64,000 bases of DNA from Allobosea sp. LC85 (GCF_000735605.1 NZ_JPKG01000020.1:36621-100620); one strand, 5' to 3'; counted from the first letter of the stretch, positions 25,123 through 34,039 are shown. A program made the numbers and translations. Notes: generated by a model from the letters alone, not told the origin.

Positions 25123-26151
25123 ATGCGCCTGAGCTATCTCGACTATCACACCTGCGGCGAGCCGGTGCGCATCGTTACGGCCGGATATCCCGAACTGACT
25201 GGGGCGACAATTCTCGACAAGCGGCGGCAGGCGCGCGACAGCCACGACCATCTGCGCCGGGCGATGATGCTGGAACCGCGCGGCCATGCCGGCATGTATG
25301 GCGTCATCCCGGTCGAGGCGAGCCATCCCGAGGCTGCCTTCGGCGTGCTCTTCACCCATAACGAGGGCTACTCGACGATGTGTGGCCACGCCACCATTGC
25401 GCTCGGCCGTTATGCGATCGAGCGCGGCCTGGTGCCGGCGGTCGAGCCCGTCACGCGTTTTGCCATCGAGGCACCCTGCGGCCTGCTTCGACTCGCCTGC
25501 GAGGTCGCCGACGGCAAGGTCGGAGAGGTGCGCTTCGAGAGCGTGCCGGCCTTCGCTCATGCCCGCGACCGCGTCGTCGAGGTGCCGGATTTCGGAAGCA
25601 TCACGACCGACATCGCCTATGGCGGAGCCTTCTACTGCATCCTTCCGGCCTCGCGCTTCGGGCTCGATCTCTTCGAAACCCCGGTCGAGCGGTTGACCGA
25701 GGCTGCGGCTGCCCTGACCGATGCTGTGCGGGCCGGCACGCCGATCACGCATCCGACGGAGCCCGATCTCGGCTTTCTCTACGGTACGATCGTGACCGAC
25801 GAGGCCGGCCCGGGCGAGACCAGCTTCAACCTCTGCATCTTCGCTGAGGGGCAGATCGACCGTTCACCAACCGGCTCGGGCGTGACCGCCCGCATGGCGC
25901 TCGACCACGCCAAGGGCTTGGTCGGGATGGGGAGGACACGGAGTTTTCGCAGTATCACGGGCGGCCGTTTCTCGGGGCGTGTCCTCGGGCCCGCTGCCTT
26001 TCCCGCCGAGGGAGCGGTCACCGTCGAGGTCGGTGGTCTCAGCTATCTCGCAGGCGAGGGCGCCTTCATCATCGAGGCTGACGATCCGCTCGGACTCGGC
26101 TTCGCCTTGCCGGCTCGTTTCGCGGAGATCAGTCACCCGCACGAAAGATGA
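25123..26151 (+). CDS. Proline racemase-fold enzyme, trans-3-hydroxy-L-proline dehydratase type
   Basis: This 342-residue protein belongs to the proline racemase family. The first catalytic residue is Cys87 (TMCGHA), but the second site reads DRSPTGSG with Thr250 where racemases and 4-hydroxyproline epimerases have Cys. The Cys/Thr pair is the hallmark of trans-3-hydroxy-L-proline dehydratases, which form pyrroline-2-carboxylate. The start at 25123 has GAGAGGAA upstream; a start at 25102 overlapping the kinase gene is also possible. It ends the FAH-kinase operon. No pyrroline-2-carboxylate reductase lies nearby. Confidence 0.83.
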   Translation: MRLSYLDYHTCGEPVRIVTAGYPELTGATILDKRRQARDSHDHLRRAMMLEPRGHAGMYGVIPVEASHPEAAFGVLFTHNEGYSTMCGHATIALGRYAIERGLVPAVEPVTRFAIEAPCGLLRLACEVADGKVGEVRFESVPAFAHARDRVVEVPDFGSITTDIAYGGAFYCILPASRFGLDLFETPVERLTEAAAALTDAVRAGTPITHPTEPDLGFLYGTIVTDEAGPGETSFNLCIFAEGQIDRSPTGSGVTARMALDHAKGLVGMGRTRSFRSITGGRFSGRVLGPAAFPAEGAVTVEVGGLSYLAGEGAFIIEADDPLGLGFALPARFAEISHPHER

Positions 26152-26234
26152 GAACGATCTGCCGCGGGCTCTTGCGAGGGGCTTCGCTCTTCGCCCTGTC
26201 ATCGTGCACCCAATTCTGCACGGCGCTGAACACG

Positions 26235-26256
26235 CTCCCCGCGATGGCGCGGGGAG
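26235..26256. terminator. Hairpin after the FAH-kinase-dehydratase operon
   Basis: CTCCCCGCG and CGCGGGGAG form a 9-bp perfect stem with an ATGG loop, 84 bp after the dehydratase stop. It has no T-run, so it is a probable but not certain terminator. Confidence 0.45.
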
Positions 26257-26359
26257 TGCCGCCGCCCCTTCACGCGACCGCAGAGTGCATTGGCTTTGCC
26301 CGCGCAGGATACGAGTAAGGTTTCTCTGTCATGTTGGCCGTGACGCCAAGGATCCGGGC

Positions 26360-28072
26360 ATGACGGTTGGGGACATGAGAGAGGGCAGAAGGCCCGGCTC
26401 CGCGCTTGGCGTCGTGCAGGTGTTGGGTCGGCTCGCGGGTTCACCGCTGGTCTGGCTGGCTGCCTTCGTAGCAGCGGTCATCGTCTGCCTGATGCTACCC
26501 TTGCGATTGCCGCTGGGCCCCAATTACTGGGACACGAACATCTATCTCGATGCCGCGCAGCGCATCGAGATAGGGCAATTGCCCAATATCGACTTCTTCG
26601 CTCCCGTCGGCCCACTCGGCTACTATCTTGTGACCTGGCTCCACGCCTTGTTCCCGCAGGCGCAGCCGATGCTGCTGGCGAACTGGGGCGTATTGCCGGT
26701 CGCCTTGCCGATGATGGCGCTGATCGTCGTCCATGTCGGGCAGCGCTCGCGTGGCCAGGCCCTGGCCCTGCTGCTGCCTTTCCTGTTGTTCGCGTCGATG
26801 CCGATCAACCTGCACAGCCTGTATCCGATGCCAGGCTTCGATGGCTTCGGGCATTACAACCGCCATATCAGCCTGCTGCTCTACCTGCTCGTGTCGGCAC
26901 TGCTCTTCGTCGATGCGCGCCGCCTGCAGGTGGGGCTCGTCGTCCTGCTGATGCTCACCCTCTTCCTGGTCAAGGTCACGGGTGCAGTGTCTGGGGCGTT
27001 CCTCGTCGGCTATGCGGTTCTGGCCGGGCGGATGCGCCTGCGCGACGCGTCCGTCGCCGCGGTGCTGGTCATTGCCGTGCTTGCCCCGCTCGATTTCGTG
27101 ACCGGCATCGTGCGCGCCTATGTCGATGACATCCTGATCCTGCTCGGCCTGAACACCGGTGCCTTGCTGCCTCGCTTCCTCACCGTCGCTTCGGTGAAGT
27201 TCAACGTCGTCGGGCCGAGCCTGCTGCTGCTTGCCGCCCTGGCCTATGCCGCCTGGCTCGAGGGGAGCAGGCTTACGCTGGTGCAACTGCGCAGGCTCCT
27301 GGCCTCGCCGCTTGGGTGGTTCGCCGCGGTTCTCCTGGCGCTGACCCTGTTCGAGACACAGAACACGGGCTCGCTCGAGTTCATCGGCCTCTGGCCCGTC
27401 CTCCTGCTGATCCTGATCGAATGGAGTGGTCGCAGTGACCGTCTCGGCAGGATCGTGACGGTGCTGGTCCTCATGGTCACCCTGCCATCCGCCCTGATCT
27501 TCGTCGAGCGCGGCGCGCGCGCCGTCATCGGCGCGGTGAACTACAAGGCGCTTGCCGTGCCGGATCTCGGCCCGCTCGGCCGGGTCAGCGTCAAGCCCGA
27601 CATCGCCGAGCGTGCCGTGGTCATGCTCGAGCACTACGCGGCTCAGCAGGCGGGCTATCGCGATCTCGTCCAGCGCGGCGAACTGCCCTCCTACATCCTC
27701 TATTCGGAGATCGACTATCAGGCGACCTGGCTGCTCGAAGTCCAGCAGGGCATCACGGCGATCCGTGCCTGGGAAGCGGCCAACAGGCGCCGGCTAGATA
27801 GTCTCTTCACGCTCGATTTCACTGACCCGTTCAACCAGCTGCTCGACCGCAGGCCGCCCAGACACGTGCCGATCGGCGTCGATCCCGGCCGGACCACACC
27901 GGAGATCGATCCGCCGACGCTGGAGAGCCTGAATCAGGTCGACGCCATCCTGGTTCCGAAATGCCCTTTGACGACGGCGCGCGATACCATTGCGACGCAT
28001 TTCTCTGAGGCGCTGAGAGGGCGCCGGCTGGTCGCGCTGGCGCCCTGCTGGGACATGTATCTGAAGGAGTAA
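26360..28072 (+). CDS. Polytopic membrane protein, GT-C glycosyltransferase-like (uncharacterised)
   Basis: This 570-residue protein has an N-terminal membrane helix followed by about ten more, then a soluble C-terminal domain from about residue 400. After helix 1 the loop reads YWDTNIYLDAAQRIEIGQLP, an acidic periplasmic loop like those of GT-C transferases (ArnT, PMT families) that use lipid-linked sugar donors. No full family match was recognised. The ATG at 26360 has AAGGA 7 bp upstream; an alternative ATG lies five codons later. It is a single gene, convergent with the AraC-Ogt gene. Glycosyl transfer is inference. Confidence 0.6.
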   Translation: MTVGDMREGRRPGSALGVVQVLGRLAGSPLVWLAAFVAAVIVCLMLPLRLPLGPNYWDTNIYLDAAQRIEIGQLPNIDFFAPVGPLGYYLVTWLHALFPQAQPMLLANWGVLPVALPMMALIVVHVGQRSRGQALALLLPFLLFASMPINLHSLYPMPGFDGFGHYNRHISLLLYLLVSALLFVDARRLQVGLVVLLMLTLFLVKVTGAVSGAFLVGYAVLAGRMRLRDASVAAVLVIAVLAPLDFVTGIVRAYVDDILILLGLNTGALLPRFLTVASVKFNVVGPSLLLLAALAYAAWLEGSRLTLVQLRRLLASPLGWFAAVLLALTLFETQNTGSLEFIGLWPVLLLILIEWSGRSDRLGRIVTVLVLMVTLPSALIFVERGARAVIGAVNYKALAVPDLGPLGRVSVKPDIAERAVVMLEHYAAQQAGYRDLVQRGELPSYILYSEIDYQATWLLEVQQGITAIRAWEAANRRRLDSLFTLDFTDPFNQLLDRRPPRHVPIGVDPGRTTPEIDPPTLESLNQVDAILVPKCPLTTARDTIATHFSEALRGRRLVALAPCWDMYLKE

Positions 28073-28085
28073 GGGAGGCTGCCTC

Positions 28086-29069
28086 TCACGCAGTCACCCC
28101 GCCGGTCTGGCCTGCCTCCCAACCAAGGATGGCGCGTTTGCGCGTCAGGCCCCAGTGATAGCCGGTCAGCGCCCCGGATTTGCCGATGACGCGATGGCAG
28201 GGCACGACGAAGGAGATCGGATTCTTGCCGACCGCCATGCCGACCGCCCGCGCCGCCGTTGGCCGGCCGAGATGACAGGCGACATCGCCATAGGTCGTTG
28301 CCCGGCCGACCGGGATCTTCAGCAGGGTCTCCCAGACCCGCACCTCGAAATCGGTGCCGATCAGCACGACCCGCAATGGCGTCTCGGCTGTCCAGGCTTT
28401 CGGATCGAAGATCCGGCCGGCATAGGGCCGGGTCGAGGCCGGGTCGAAGCGATAATCGGCATGCGGCCAGCGCCGCATCATGTCGGCCAGTGCCTCCGCC
28501 CGGCCGCCGACGACCTTGCCGCCATCGACGCTGGTCGAAACCCAGCCGAGCCCGGCAAGCCCACGTTCCGTCACCACGATCAGCGCTTCGCCGAAGGGCG
28601 ATTCATGGAAGCCGTAGGAGAGGCGCAGGCCCTCGCCGCCGCTCTTCCACTCGCCGGGCGACATCGCCTCATGCGTGACGAAGAGGTCGTGCAATCGGCC
28701 GGGGCCCGAGAGCCCGACCTCCAGCGCCGTGTCGAGCACACTGGCCGACGACCCGAGCAGACCCTTGGCATGGTCGAGCGTGATCGCCTGCAGGAAGGCC
28801 TTGGGGGTGAGACCGCACCAGCGCCGGAAGAGATGGTGCACGTCAGTCGGGGTCGCGCCGGCAGCCTCCGCGATCGCCTCGATCGTCGGCTGCTCGCGCC
28901 AGTTCTCCGTGATGTAGGCCAGGATGCGCCGGACCGTATCGTAGTCGGATCCGGGCGCAACGGCCGGAAAATCCGCCTCGGCCGGCATGGCCTGCGCGGC
29001 GCGGGCGAGCACGGCATTGGAGAAGCGGGTCGGTGTCATTGCCGTTTTCATCGGGACCTGAGCGTTCAT
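28086..29069 (-). CDS. AraC-type regulator fused to O6-alkylguanine-DNA alkyltransferase (Ada-like, no phosphotriester domain)
   Basis: This is a two-domain protein of 327 residues. Residues about 30-125 form an AraC helix-turn-helix pair (TIEAIAEAAGATPTDVHHLFRRW, GLTPKAFLQA). Residues about 150-327 form an Ogt domain with the alkyl-acceptor Cys291 in PCHRVIG and the preceding RAVGMAVGKNP. It removes alkyl groups from guanine irreversibly. The N-terminal Cys-rich methyl-phosphotriester domain of E. coli Ada is absent. Start 29069 is a choice among several near Met codons. It overlaps the unused N-terminal extension of the methyltransferase frame on the other strand. Confidence 0.85.
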   Translation of the reverse strand: MNAQVPMKTAMTPTRFSNAVLARAAQAMPAEADFPAVAPGSDYDTVRRILAYITENWREQPTIEAIAEAAGATPTDVHHLFRRWCGLTPKAFLQAITLDHAKGLLGSSASVLDTALEVGLSGPGRLHDLFVTHEAMSPGEWKSGGEGLRLSYGFHESPFGEALIVVTERGLAGLGWVSTSVDGGKVVGGRAEALADMMRRWPHADYRFDPASTRPYAGRIFDPKAWTAETPLRVVLIGTDFEVRVWETLLKIPVGRATTYGDVACHLGRPTAARAVGMAVGKNPISFVVPCHRVIGKSGALTGYHWGLTRKRAILGWEAGQTGGVTA

Positions 29070-29187
29070 GGTCGTGAGCCTCGTGTCATGGATCATGACC
29101 GGGAATCTAGGGGCGGGAGAATGCCGCCTCCACCCGAAAGCTGGCAAGCTCCGCGGCCTTGCCACGCGATTCGAGCCGCACGCCACC

Positions 29188-29790
29188 ATGTCCCGTCCCG
29201 ACCAGGAAATCATCGGCCTCTATCAGCGCCATGCCCGGGCCTTCGACGAGGCGCGAGGCAGGATGCTTGTCGAAAGACCCTGGCTTGATCGCTTCCTGCA
29301 GCTCCTGCCGGCCAGGGCATCGATTCTCGATATCGGCTGCGGCGCCGCGGAACCGATTGCGCGCTATTTCATCGAGAGTGGCCATGGCGTGACCGGCATC
29401 GATGCTTCCGGGCCCCTGGTCGAGCTCTGCAGGCAGCGCTTCCCGACTGATGAATGGCAGGTCGCCGATATGCGCAGGCTTTCGCTCGAACGCCGCTTTG
29501 ACGGACTGATCGCCTGGGACAGTTTCTTTCATCTCAACCCCGAAGATCAGCGGCTGATGTTCCCCGTCTTCAAAGAGCATGCTGCGCCGAACGCGGCGCT
29601 GATGTTCACCAGTGGCCCTCGGCACGGCGAGGCAATCGGCTCCTTCCAGGGTGAGCCGCTCTATCACGGCAGCCTGGCCCCGGCGGAGTACAGGGTCCTG
29701 CTCGATGAGAACGGCTTCGACGTGGTGTCCCATATCGCCGAGGATCCGGACTGCGGTGGGCACACAATCTGGCTCGCCCAATCTCGTTGA
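29188..29790 (+). CDS. Class I SAM-dependent methyltransferase
   Basis: This 200-residue Rossmann-fold methyltransferase has motif I ILDIGCGAAEP, an acidic residue at the end of strand 2 (VTGIDAS) and a motif corresponding to strand 4 (DGLIAWDSFFHL). The start at 29188 (MSRPDQE) was chosen because the 40 extra upstream residues look like non-coding translation. It is divergent from the AraC-Ogt gene. The methyl acceptor is unknown. Confidence 0.85.
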   Translation: MSRPDQEIIGLYQRHARAFDEARGRMLVERPWLDRFLQLLPARASILDIGCGAAEPIARYFIESGHGVTGIDASGPLVELCRQRFPTDEWQVADMRRLSLERRFDGLIAWDSFFHLNPEDQRLMFPVFKEHAAPNAALMFTSGPRHGEAIGSFQGEPLYHGSLAPAEYRVLLDENGFDVVSHIAEDPDCGGHTIWLAQSR

Positions 29791-29925
29791 TCGCCACGCG
29801 GAACCGGTTTCGGGGGCGCAGCGGAGGGAGACAACCGATGTCGTTACTTCGGGAGGTCCGTTCCCGGCGCTGGATGCCCCTCCAAGTCCGGGTTGACACT
29901 GCGTGCCCTTTCCGCCGCTCGCGGC

Positions 29926-30312
29926 TCACTCCACCTCCGTCAGCAGATTGGCATCACGTGCCAGCCGCCAGCGCCCGTCTGCCTCCTTCTTGAACAGGGT
30001 CAGCGTGTAGCCGGCCCGGTGCCGCGATGAGCCTGTGCCCAGAGATGTCGCGGTCATGTCGAGATGGCTGCGGACGAAGGCCCAGTCGCCAAGAACCTTC
30101 AGTTCGTGGATCGTGCTGCTGCCTTCAATCTTGAGGTCGCTCATGGTGTCGGACATCGCGGCGAAGGTCGCCTTGCCGAAAGGGGCCTGTCCCGGTGTCA
30201 TGAAGATGACATCCTCAGTCATCAGCTCCAGCACCGACGCGACGTCGCCCGCCTTGCTGGCGGTGAGCCAATTCTCGATGAGCGCGCGGATCTCACTCTC
30301 GTCATCGCTCAT
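29926..30312 (-). CDS. SnoaL-like / DUF4440 (SgcJ/EcaC family) protein
   Basis: This 128-residue cone-shaped alpha+beta barrel protein has ESEIRALIENWLTASKAGD at the N-terminus and LELMTEDVIFMTPGQAPF, typical of NTF2-like SgcJ/EcaC proteins. Such proteins bind small hydrophobic ligands or act as isomerases. The ATG at 30312 follows GAAGGAGG with ideal spacing; the longer frame was rejected. Its role is unknown. Confidence 0.8.
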   Translation of the reverse strand: MSDDESEIRALIENWLTASKAGDVASVLELMTEDVIFMTPGQAPFGKATFAAMSDTMSDLKIEGSSTIHELKVLGDWAFVRSHLDMTATSLGTGSSRHRAGYTLTLFKKEADGRWRLARDANLLTEVE

Positions 30313-30382
30313 GCCGCCTCCTTCATGGGTCGACTCCCCGCGCGGGAAACATGCGTCGCTGGGTGTGTGATGTTGCTGGCCC

Positions 30383-30922
30383 TCACGCCGCGCTGAAATC
30401 CGCACCCTGTCTTGCACTCGCGAGCGCGGCCCCGAGTGCGTCCGCAAACCCCTCCCGCTCCTGCGGCGAGAGCGCGGCAGCCACCGATACGCTGCGGCCG
30501 CGCGAGACGAGCGAGAGCCCCATCAGCCCGTAATCCTCGTCTTGTTCCCTCTCGAGTTTTGTCCAGGCTGGATTGGAGCGCCAGATCGCCTCCTTGCCGT
30601 GCTGCGAAACCTTGCGCAGCAGGACCTCGAGTGGGGTCACCACGATGCGCTCGAAGGCGCGCGCCGCGTTGAAATTGACCTTGAAGGCGATGAAGAGCGC
30701 GAGGATGTCGAGGCCGAAGAAGCCGGCGACGGGCCAGGCGCCCAGGACGACGAAGGGGATCGAGGAGACGATGCTGGCCAGGCAGACGAGCATCATCACG
30801 ATGCGAAAGCCGTTCCGCCCGAGCGAGCGATGCGGGGTGATGGTCGCGTCGAAGACCGGCCGCTCCGAGATCTGCGTCCGCTCTCCGGCGTCTCCATCGC
30901 AATCGTGCTTGCCGATGCTCAT
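30383..30922 (-). CDS. DUF2244 domain integral membrane protein
   Basis: This 179-residue protein has two adjacent membrane helices (about residues 40-85) and the DUF2244 segments ITPHRSLGRNGFRIVM and FERIVVTPLEVLLRKVSQ. The family is widespread in alphaproteobacteria and often lies next to cytochrome oxidase or nth genes; its function is unknown. It is divergent from nth with a 20-bp gap, so the two genes share a very short promoter region. Confidence 0.85.
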   Translation of the reverse strand: MSIGKHDCDGDAGERTQISERPVFDATITPHRSLGRNGFRIVMMLVCLASIVSSIPFVVLGAWPVAGFFGLDILALFIAFKVNFNAARAFERIVVTPLEVLLRKVSQHGKEAIWRSNPAWTKLEREQDEDYGLMGLSLVSRGRSVSVAAALSPQEREGFADALGAALASARQGADFSAA

Positions 30923-30942
30923 CGCGCAATTATAACGCCCGC

Positions 30943-31644
30943 ATGAGCGAACAGAACAGGCCCGCGGGCCGCGCCCAGGGCCTGTCGAAGATCACGACAC
31001 CGAGACCGCGCAGCGCGGCAGGCATCCGTGAGATCTTTCTGCGCTTCCAGGCAGCCAATCCCGAGCCGAAGGGCGAGCTCGAGGCAACGAACGCCTTCAC
31101 GCTGCTGGTCGCCGTCGTGCTGTCGGCCCAGGCGACGGATGCCGGAGTCAACAAGGCGACGCGCAAGCTCTTCGAACTGGCCGACACGCCGCAGAAGATG
31201 CTGGCGCTCGGCGAGGACAGGGTGCGCGAACTGGTCAAGACGATCGGGCTGTTCCGCACCAAGGCGAAGAATGTGATCCTGCTCAGCGAGAAGCTGATTG
31301 CGGAATTCGGTGGCGAGGTACCCGCCGAACGCGCTGCGCTCGAAAGCCTGCCGGGCGTTGGGCGCAAGACCGCCAATGTCGTGCTCAACATTGCCTTCGG
31401 CGAGATCACCCACGCCGTCGACACCCATGTCTTCCGCGTTGCCAACCGCCTGCGCATCGCGCCGGGCAGGACCGTGCTCGCAGTCGAGGTGGGATTGGAG
31501 AAGGTCGTACCGCCCGAATTCGGCCGCCACGCCCATCATTGGCTGATCCTGCACGGTCGCTATATCTGCAAGGCGCTGCGCCCCGAATGCGGCCGCTGCC
31601 TGCTCAACGATCTCTGCGACTCCCCCGACAAACGGGTGGCTTGA
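30943..31644 (+). CDS. nth: Endonuclease III
   Basis: This 233-residue base-excision-repair DNA glycosylase/AP lyase removes oxidised pyrimidines. The helix-hairpin-helix [13 protein letters not shown] carries the catalytic Lys142, and Asp160 lies in [10 protein letters not shown]. The C-terminal 4Fe-4S loop has Cys209, Cys216, Cys219 and Cys225 in the canonical C-X6-C-X2-C-X5-C spacing. All catalytic features are intact. A remnant of an unrelated ABC ATPase gene follows within 40 bp. Confidence 0.97.
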   Translation: MSEQNRPAGRAQGLSKITTPRPRSAAGIREIFLRFQAANPEPKGELEATNAFTLLVAVVLSAQATDAGVNKATRKLFELADTPQKMLALGEDRVRELVKTIGLFRTKAKNVILLSEKLIAEFGGEVPAERAALESLPGVGRKTANVVLNIAFGEITHAVDTHVFRVANRLRIAPGRTVLAVEVGLEKVVPPEFGRHAHHWLILHGRYICKALRPECGRCLLNDLCDSPDKRVA

Positions 31645-31678
31645 CGCCTTTCTCGCGATAGGCTGTCGCTCTAAGGCG

Positions 31679-32029
31679 CTCTCGGGCGGCCAGCGCCAGT
31701 CGGTTGCGATAGCGCGCGCGATTTACTTCAACGCCCGGGTCCTGATCATGGACGAGCCGACGGCAGCGCTCGGGCCTGCGGAAACGAAGCAGGTCGCCGA
31801 CCTCATCCTTGAACTGAAACGTCAGGGGATCGGCATCTTCCTGATCAGTCATGACCTGCACGATGTCTTCGATCTCGCCGACCGGGTCAGCGTGATGAAG
31901 AACGGCCGCGTTGTTGGTACCGCACGCACCGGCGACGTGACGCAGGACGAGGTGCTGGCGATGAACATCTCGGGAAAATGTCCTGCGCGCGCCACTCCGG
32001 GCCCGGGCGCGCCGCGTGGCCAGGCGTAG
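31679..32029 (+). pseudogene. C-terminal remnant of a sugar ABC transporter ATPase (XylG/FrcA type)
   Basis: Homology starts abruptly at LSGGQRQ (31679) and continues through Walker B ([12 protein letters not shown]), the switch His ([10 protein letters not shown]) and [14 protein letters not shown]. This is the second half of a ribose/xylose-type ATP-binding protein. Walker A and the Q-loop are missing. The frame upstream reads into non-homologous sequence and then into nth in another frame. It could start at the ATG at 31748 but would be a non-functional half-domain. No partner permease or binding protein is adjacent. It marks an old deletion or rearrangement next to nth. Confidence 0.82.
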
Positions 32030-32051
32030 CGTTGGCTGGCAGGCATAAGGG

Positions 32052-32104
32052 CCCGCCGCCTCGCAGCGGCGGGTCAGGAGATCGCGCCGCGTTGCGGCGC
32101 GATC
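32052..32104. terminator. Two adjacent strong hairpins between ABC remnant and SPW gene
   Basis: CCCGCCGC/GCGGCGGG (8-bp stem, 32052-32073) and GATCGCGCCGC/GCGGCGCGATC (11-bp stem, GTT loop, 32080-32104) lie side by side. The second overlaps the stop codon of the minus-strand SPW gene. They are a probable bidirectional terminator. Confidence 0.6.
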
Positions 32105-32465
32105 AGGCCGTTGCGTGCGGCTCGTGCCGGTAGTCCCAGACAGCCCAGGCCGATACAGCAGCCGTCAGCACGCCGAGGATCGTGTGGGTCCAGAACGCGT
32201 TGAAGTTGCCGGTAAAGCCGAGCACCCAGGGAGCTGCCATCAACCAGACGCCGAGCACCAGGTTCACCCATTCCTCCCATTCCCTGAACATCGAGAGCGC
32301 CGCGACCGCCACGAGAGCGAGCACGACGCCGATGATCCAGGCGTTGCGGGCAGCCATCATGTCGCCCGTAAAACCCAAGATCCAGGGAGAGATGAACAGG
32401 CACGCGGCGAGCAGAAGGTTGCACAAGTCCTGCGGCCGTCTGCCTTCCGTATTCGCGGTCAACAT
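32103..32465 (-). CDS. SPW-repeat membrane protein
   Basis: This 120-residue protein has four hydrophobic helices and two SPW-type repeats, ISPWILGFTG and AAPWVLGFTG, spaced about 50 residues apart. The repeat is found in small bacterial and archaeal membrane proteins of unknown function. The ATG at 32465 follows GGAGG with 5-bp spacing, which decides it over an ATG four codons upstream. It is monocistronic. Confidence 0.85.
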   Translation of the reverse strand: MLTANTEGRRPQDLCNLLLAACLFISPWILGFTGDMMAARNAWIIGVVLALVAVAALSMFREWEEWVNLVLGVWLMAAPWVLGFTGNFNAFWTHTILGVLTAAVSAWAVWDYRHEPHATA

Positions 32466-32583
32466 GATCACCTCCATCAGTGACGATCACCCGAACCACC
32501 ATGCCTAGCGCCCGAAGGCGCTTGGTAAGGGAAAATGTAGTGTTTCCCGCAGAGCTGTTCAAGGTCGCTGGGCCGAAACGAGA

Positions 32584-32606
32584 ATGGCCGGCGCGAGGCC
32601 GGCCAT
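32584..32606 (-). terminator. Hairpin downstream of the phytase-like gene
   Basis: ATGGCCGGC/GCCGGCCAT is a 9-bp perfect stem with a 5-base loop, 75 bp after the minus-strand stop. On that strand it is followed by TCTCGTTTC, a weak T-rich tail. Confidence 0.5.
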
Positions 32607-32680
32607 GACGTTGCGAGTGCTGTGCGCTGCGAGAGGCTTACTTGGCCACGACTTGACGGCTGCAAGCCGGGCCGCCTCGC

Positions 32681-34039
32681 TCACCTGGCGTCGAGCAGGT
32701 CCTTGACCGAGAGCAGGACGAGTTCGTTGTCATCGGCCTTCTTCGGGTCGCGCGACGAGGAGAAGGGCAGGTTGTTGTCGTTGCCGACGACGATGATGCC
32801 GGTGGCGCGATCGACGACATCGACGTTCTCGATGGTGAAGAAGGGGAAAGGCAGCACGCCGTCGATGGCGCCCTGCTTCGCCTTCCCGTCCGGGTCGGCG
32901 GTCTTCATCAGGTCGATGAAGCCGATCTTGCGCACCGGTTTGCCGACATTGGCGTCGGTCATCTCGATCTTCACGATCCGCTTGAATTTGGCGAGGTCGT
33001 GGAAGCAGTCGGGGCCCTTCTGGCCGGGCGCGCAGGCCTTGTCGGCGGTGCCTTCACCATTGTCGCGCTCGATGATCAACGCCGTGGTGGTATCGATCAT
33101 GTTGAAATCGCCGATGGCCAGCCCCTTCTGCTCGAGTGGGAAGAACCAGGAGCGCCCGGTCCACTTCTCGCTCTGCACGTCGAATTCGAGGATGCGCAGC
33201 ACTTCCTTGCCGTCGACCTCCTCATTGCCCTTGGTCTCGGCATTCCAGAGCGGGCCTTCGAGCAACGGGTAAAGGAAGCGCCCATCCGGCGAGGCGGCCA
33301 TGCCCTCATAGCCCTTGGAGCGGCGCACATTGAACTCGACGGGCAGGTTCGGTGCGCCGGGTGTCGTCACGGCGTAATGGTCGGGCGAGCGCACCGGCTT
33401 GCCGTCGACCATGGTCTCGAACACCGCCTCGACCTTGCCGTCGGCGTCGACGCGGATCAGGTAGGGTCCGAATTCCTCAGCGATCCAGAACTTGCCGCCG
33501 ATCGGCTGGATGGATTCGGGGTCGAAATCGGCGCCGGTCAGATAGCGCTTCTCGGTGCCCTCATGGACGATGCGGAACGGCACCTTCTTGTCGGGATCGT
33601 GCAGGAAGGTGGTCGCGAGGCGCTCGATCCTGCCGCCGTTGAAATCGGCCTTGAGGCGATGGAAGAACAGCATCGCGTCCGGCGAGTTCACCTTGGCGCC
33701 GAAGCCGTTATCGGTCAGCACCAGGAACTCGCCATTGCCGAGCGAGCGGATGCCGGAGAAGCCCTGCACCGGCTGACCGGCAAATGGCGTGGACAGGCCG
33801 GTCGGGCGGCCGCCCGACGTGCCCATCACGGTGCCGACGGCCTCGACGCGCTTGCCGGGCTGGACGAACTTGCCGGAGACCCTGAGGTCGGCCGGCGCAT
33901 CGGCCGGGGCCGGGACGATGGTGTTGGCCGGCAGGAGCGCATGGCCGACGAGTTTGGCTGGGAACTCCTTCGGCGCGTCCTGCGCACCGGCGAGCATGGT
34001 CGAGGACAGCAGCAGGGCTGCGGCGAGGGCAAGGCGCAT
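32681..34039 (-). CDS. Esterase-like activity of phytase (phytase-like domain) secreted protein
   Basis: This 452-residue protein has a signal peptide cleaved after AGA near residue 19. The rest is a beta-propeller-like phytase-like domain. Visible family segments are GFSGIRSLGNGEFLVLTDNGFG, IAEEFGPYLIRVDADG and EGMAASPDGRFLYPLLEGPL. It is probably periplasmic and may hydrolyse phosphate or carboxyl esters. It is a single gene with a terminator hairpin downstream. The true substrate is not known for this family. Confidence 0.82.
   Translation of the reverse strand: MRLALAAALLLSSTMLAGAQDAPKEFPAKLVGHALLPANTIVPAPADAPADLRVSGKFVQPGKRVEAVGTVMGTSGGRPTGLSTPFAGQPVQGFSGIRSLGNGEFLVLTDNGFGAKVNSPDAMLFFHRLKADFNGGRIERLATTFLHDPDKKVPFRIVHEGTEKRYLTGADFDPESIQPIGGKFWIAEEFGPYLIRVDADGKVEAVFETMVDGKPVRSPDHYAVTTPGAPNLPVEFNVRRSKGYEGMAASPDGRFLYPLLEGPLWNAETKGNEEVDGKEVLRILEFDVQSEKWTGRSWFFPLEQKGLAIGDFNMIDTTTALIIERDNGEGTADKACAPGQKGPDCFHDLAKFKRIVKIEMTDANVGKPVRKIGFIDLMKTADPDGKAKQGAIDGVLPFPFFTIENVDVVDRATGIIVVGNDNNLPFSSSRDPKKADDNELVLLSVKDLLDAR

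Noticed and set aside
30309..30929. 206-codon minus-strand frame over DUF2244
   Set aside because: It is Arg/Ala-rich and out of frame with the DUF2244 protein, which has helices and family motifs.
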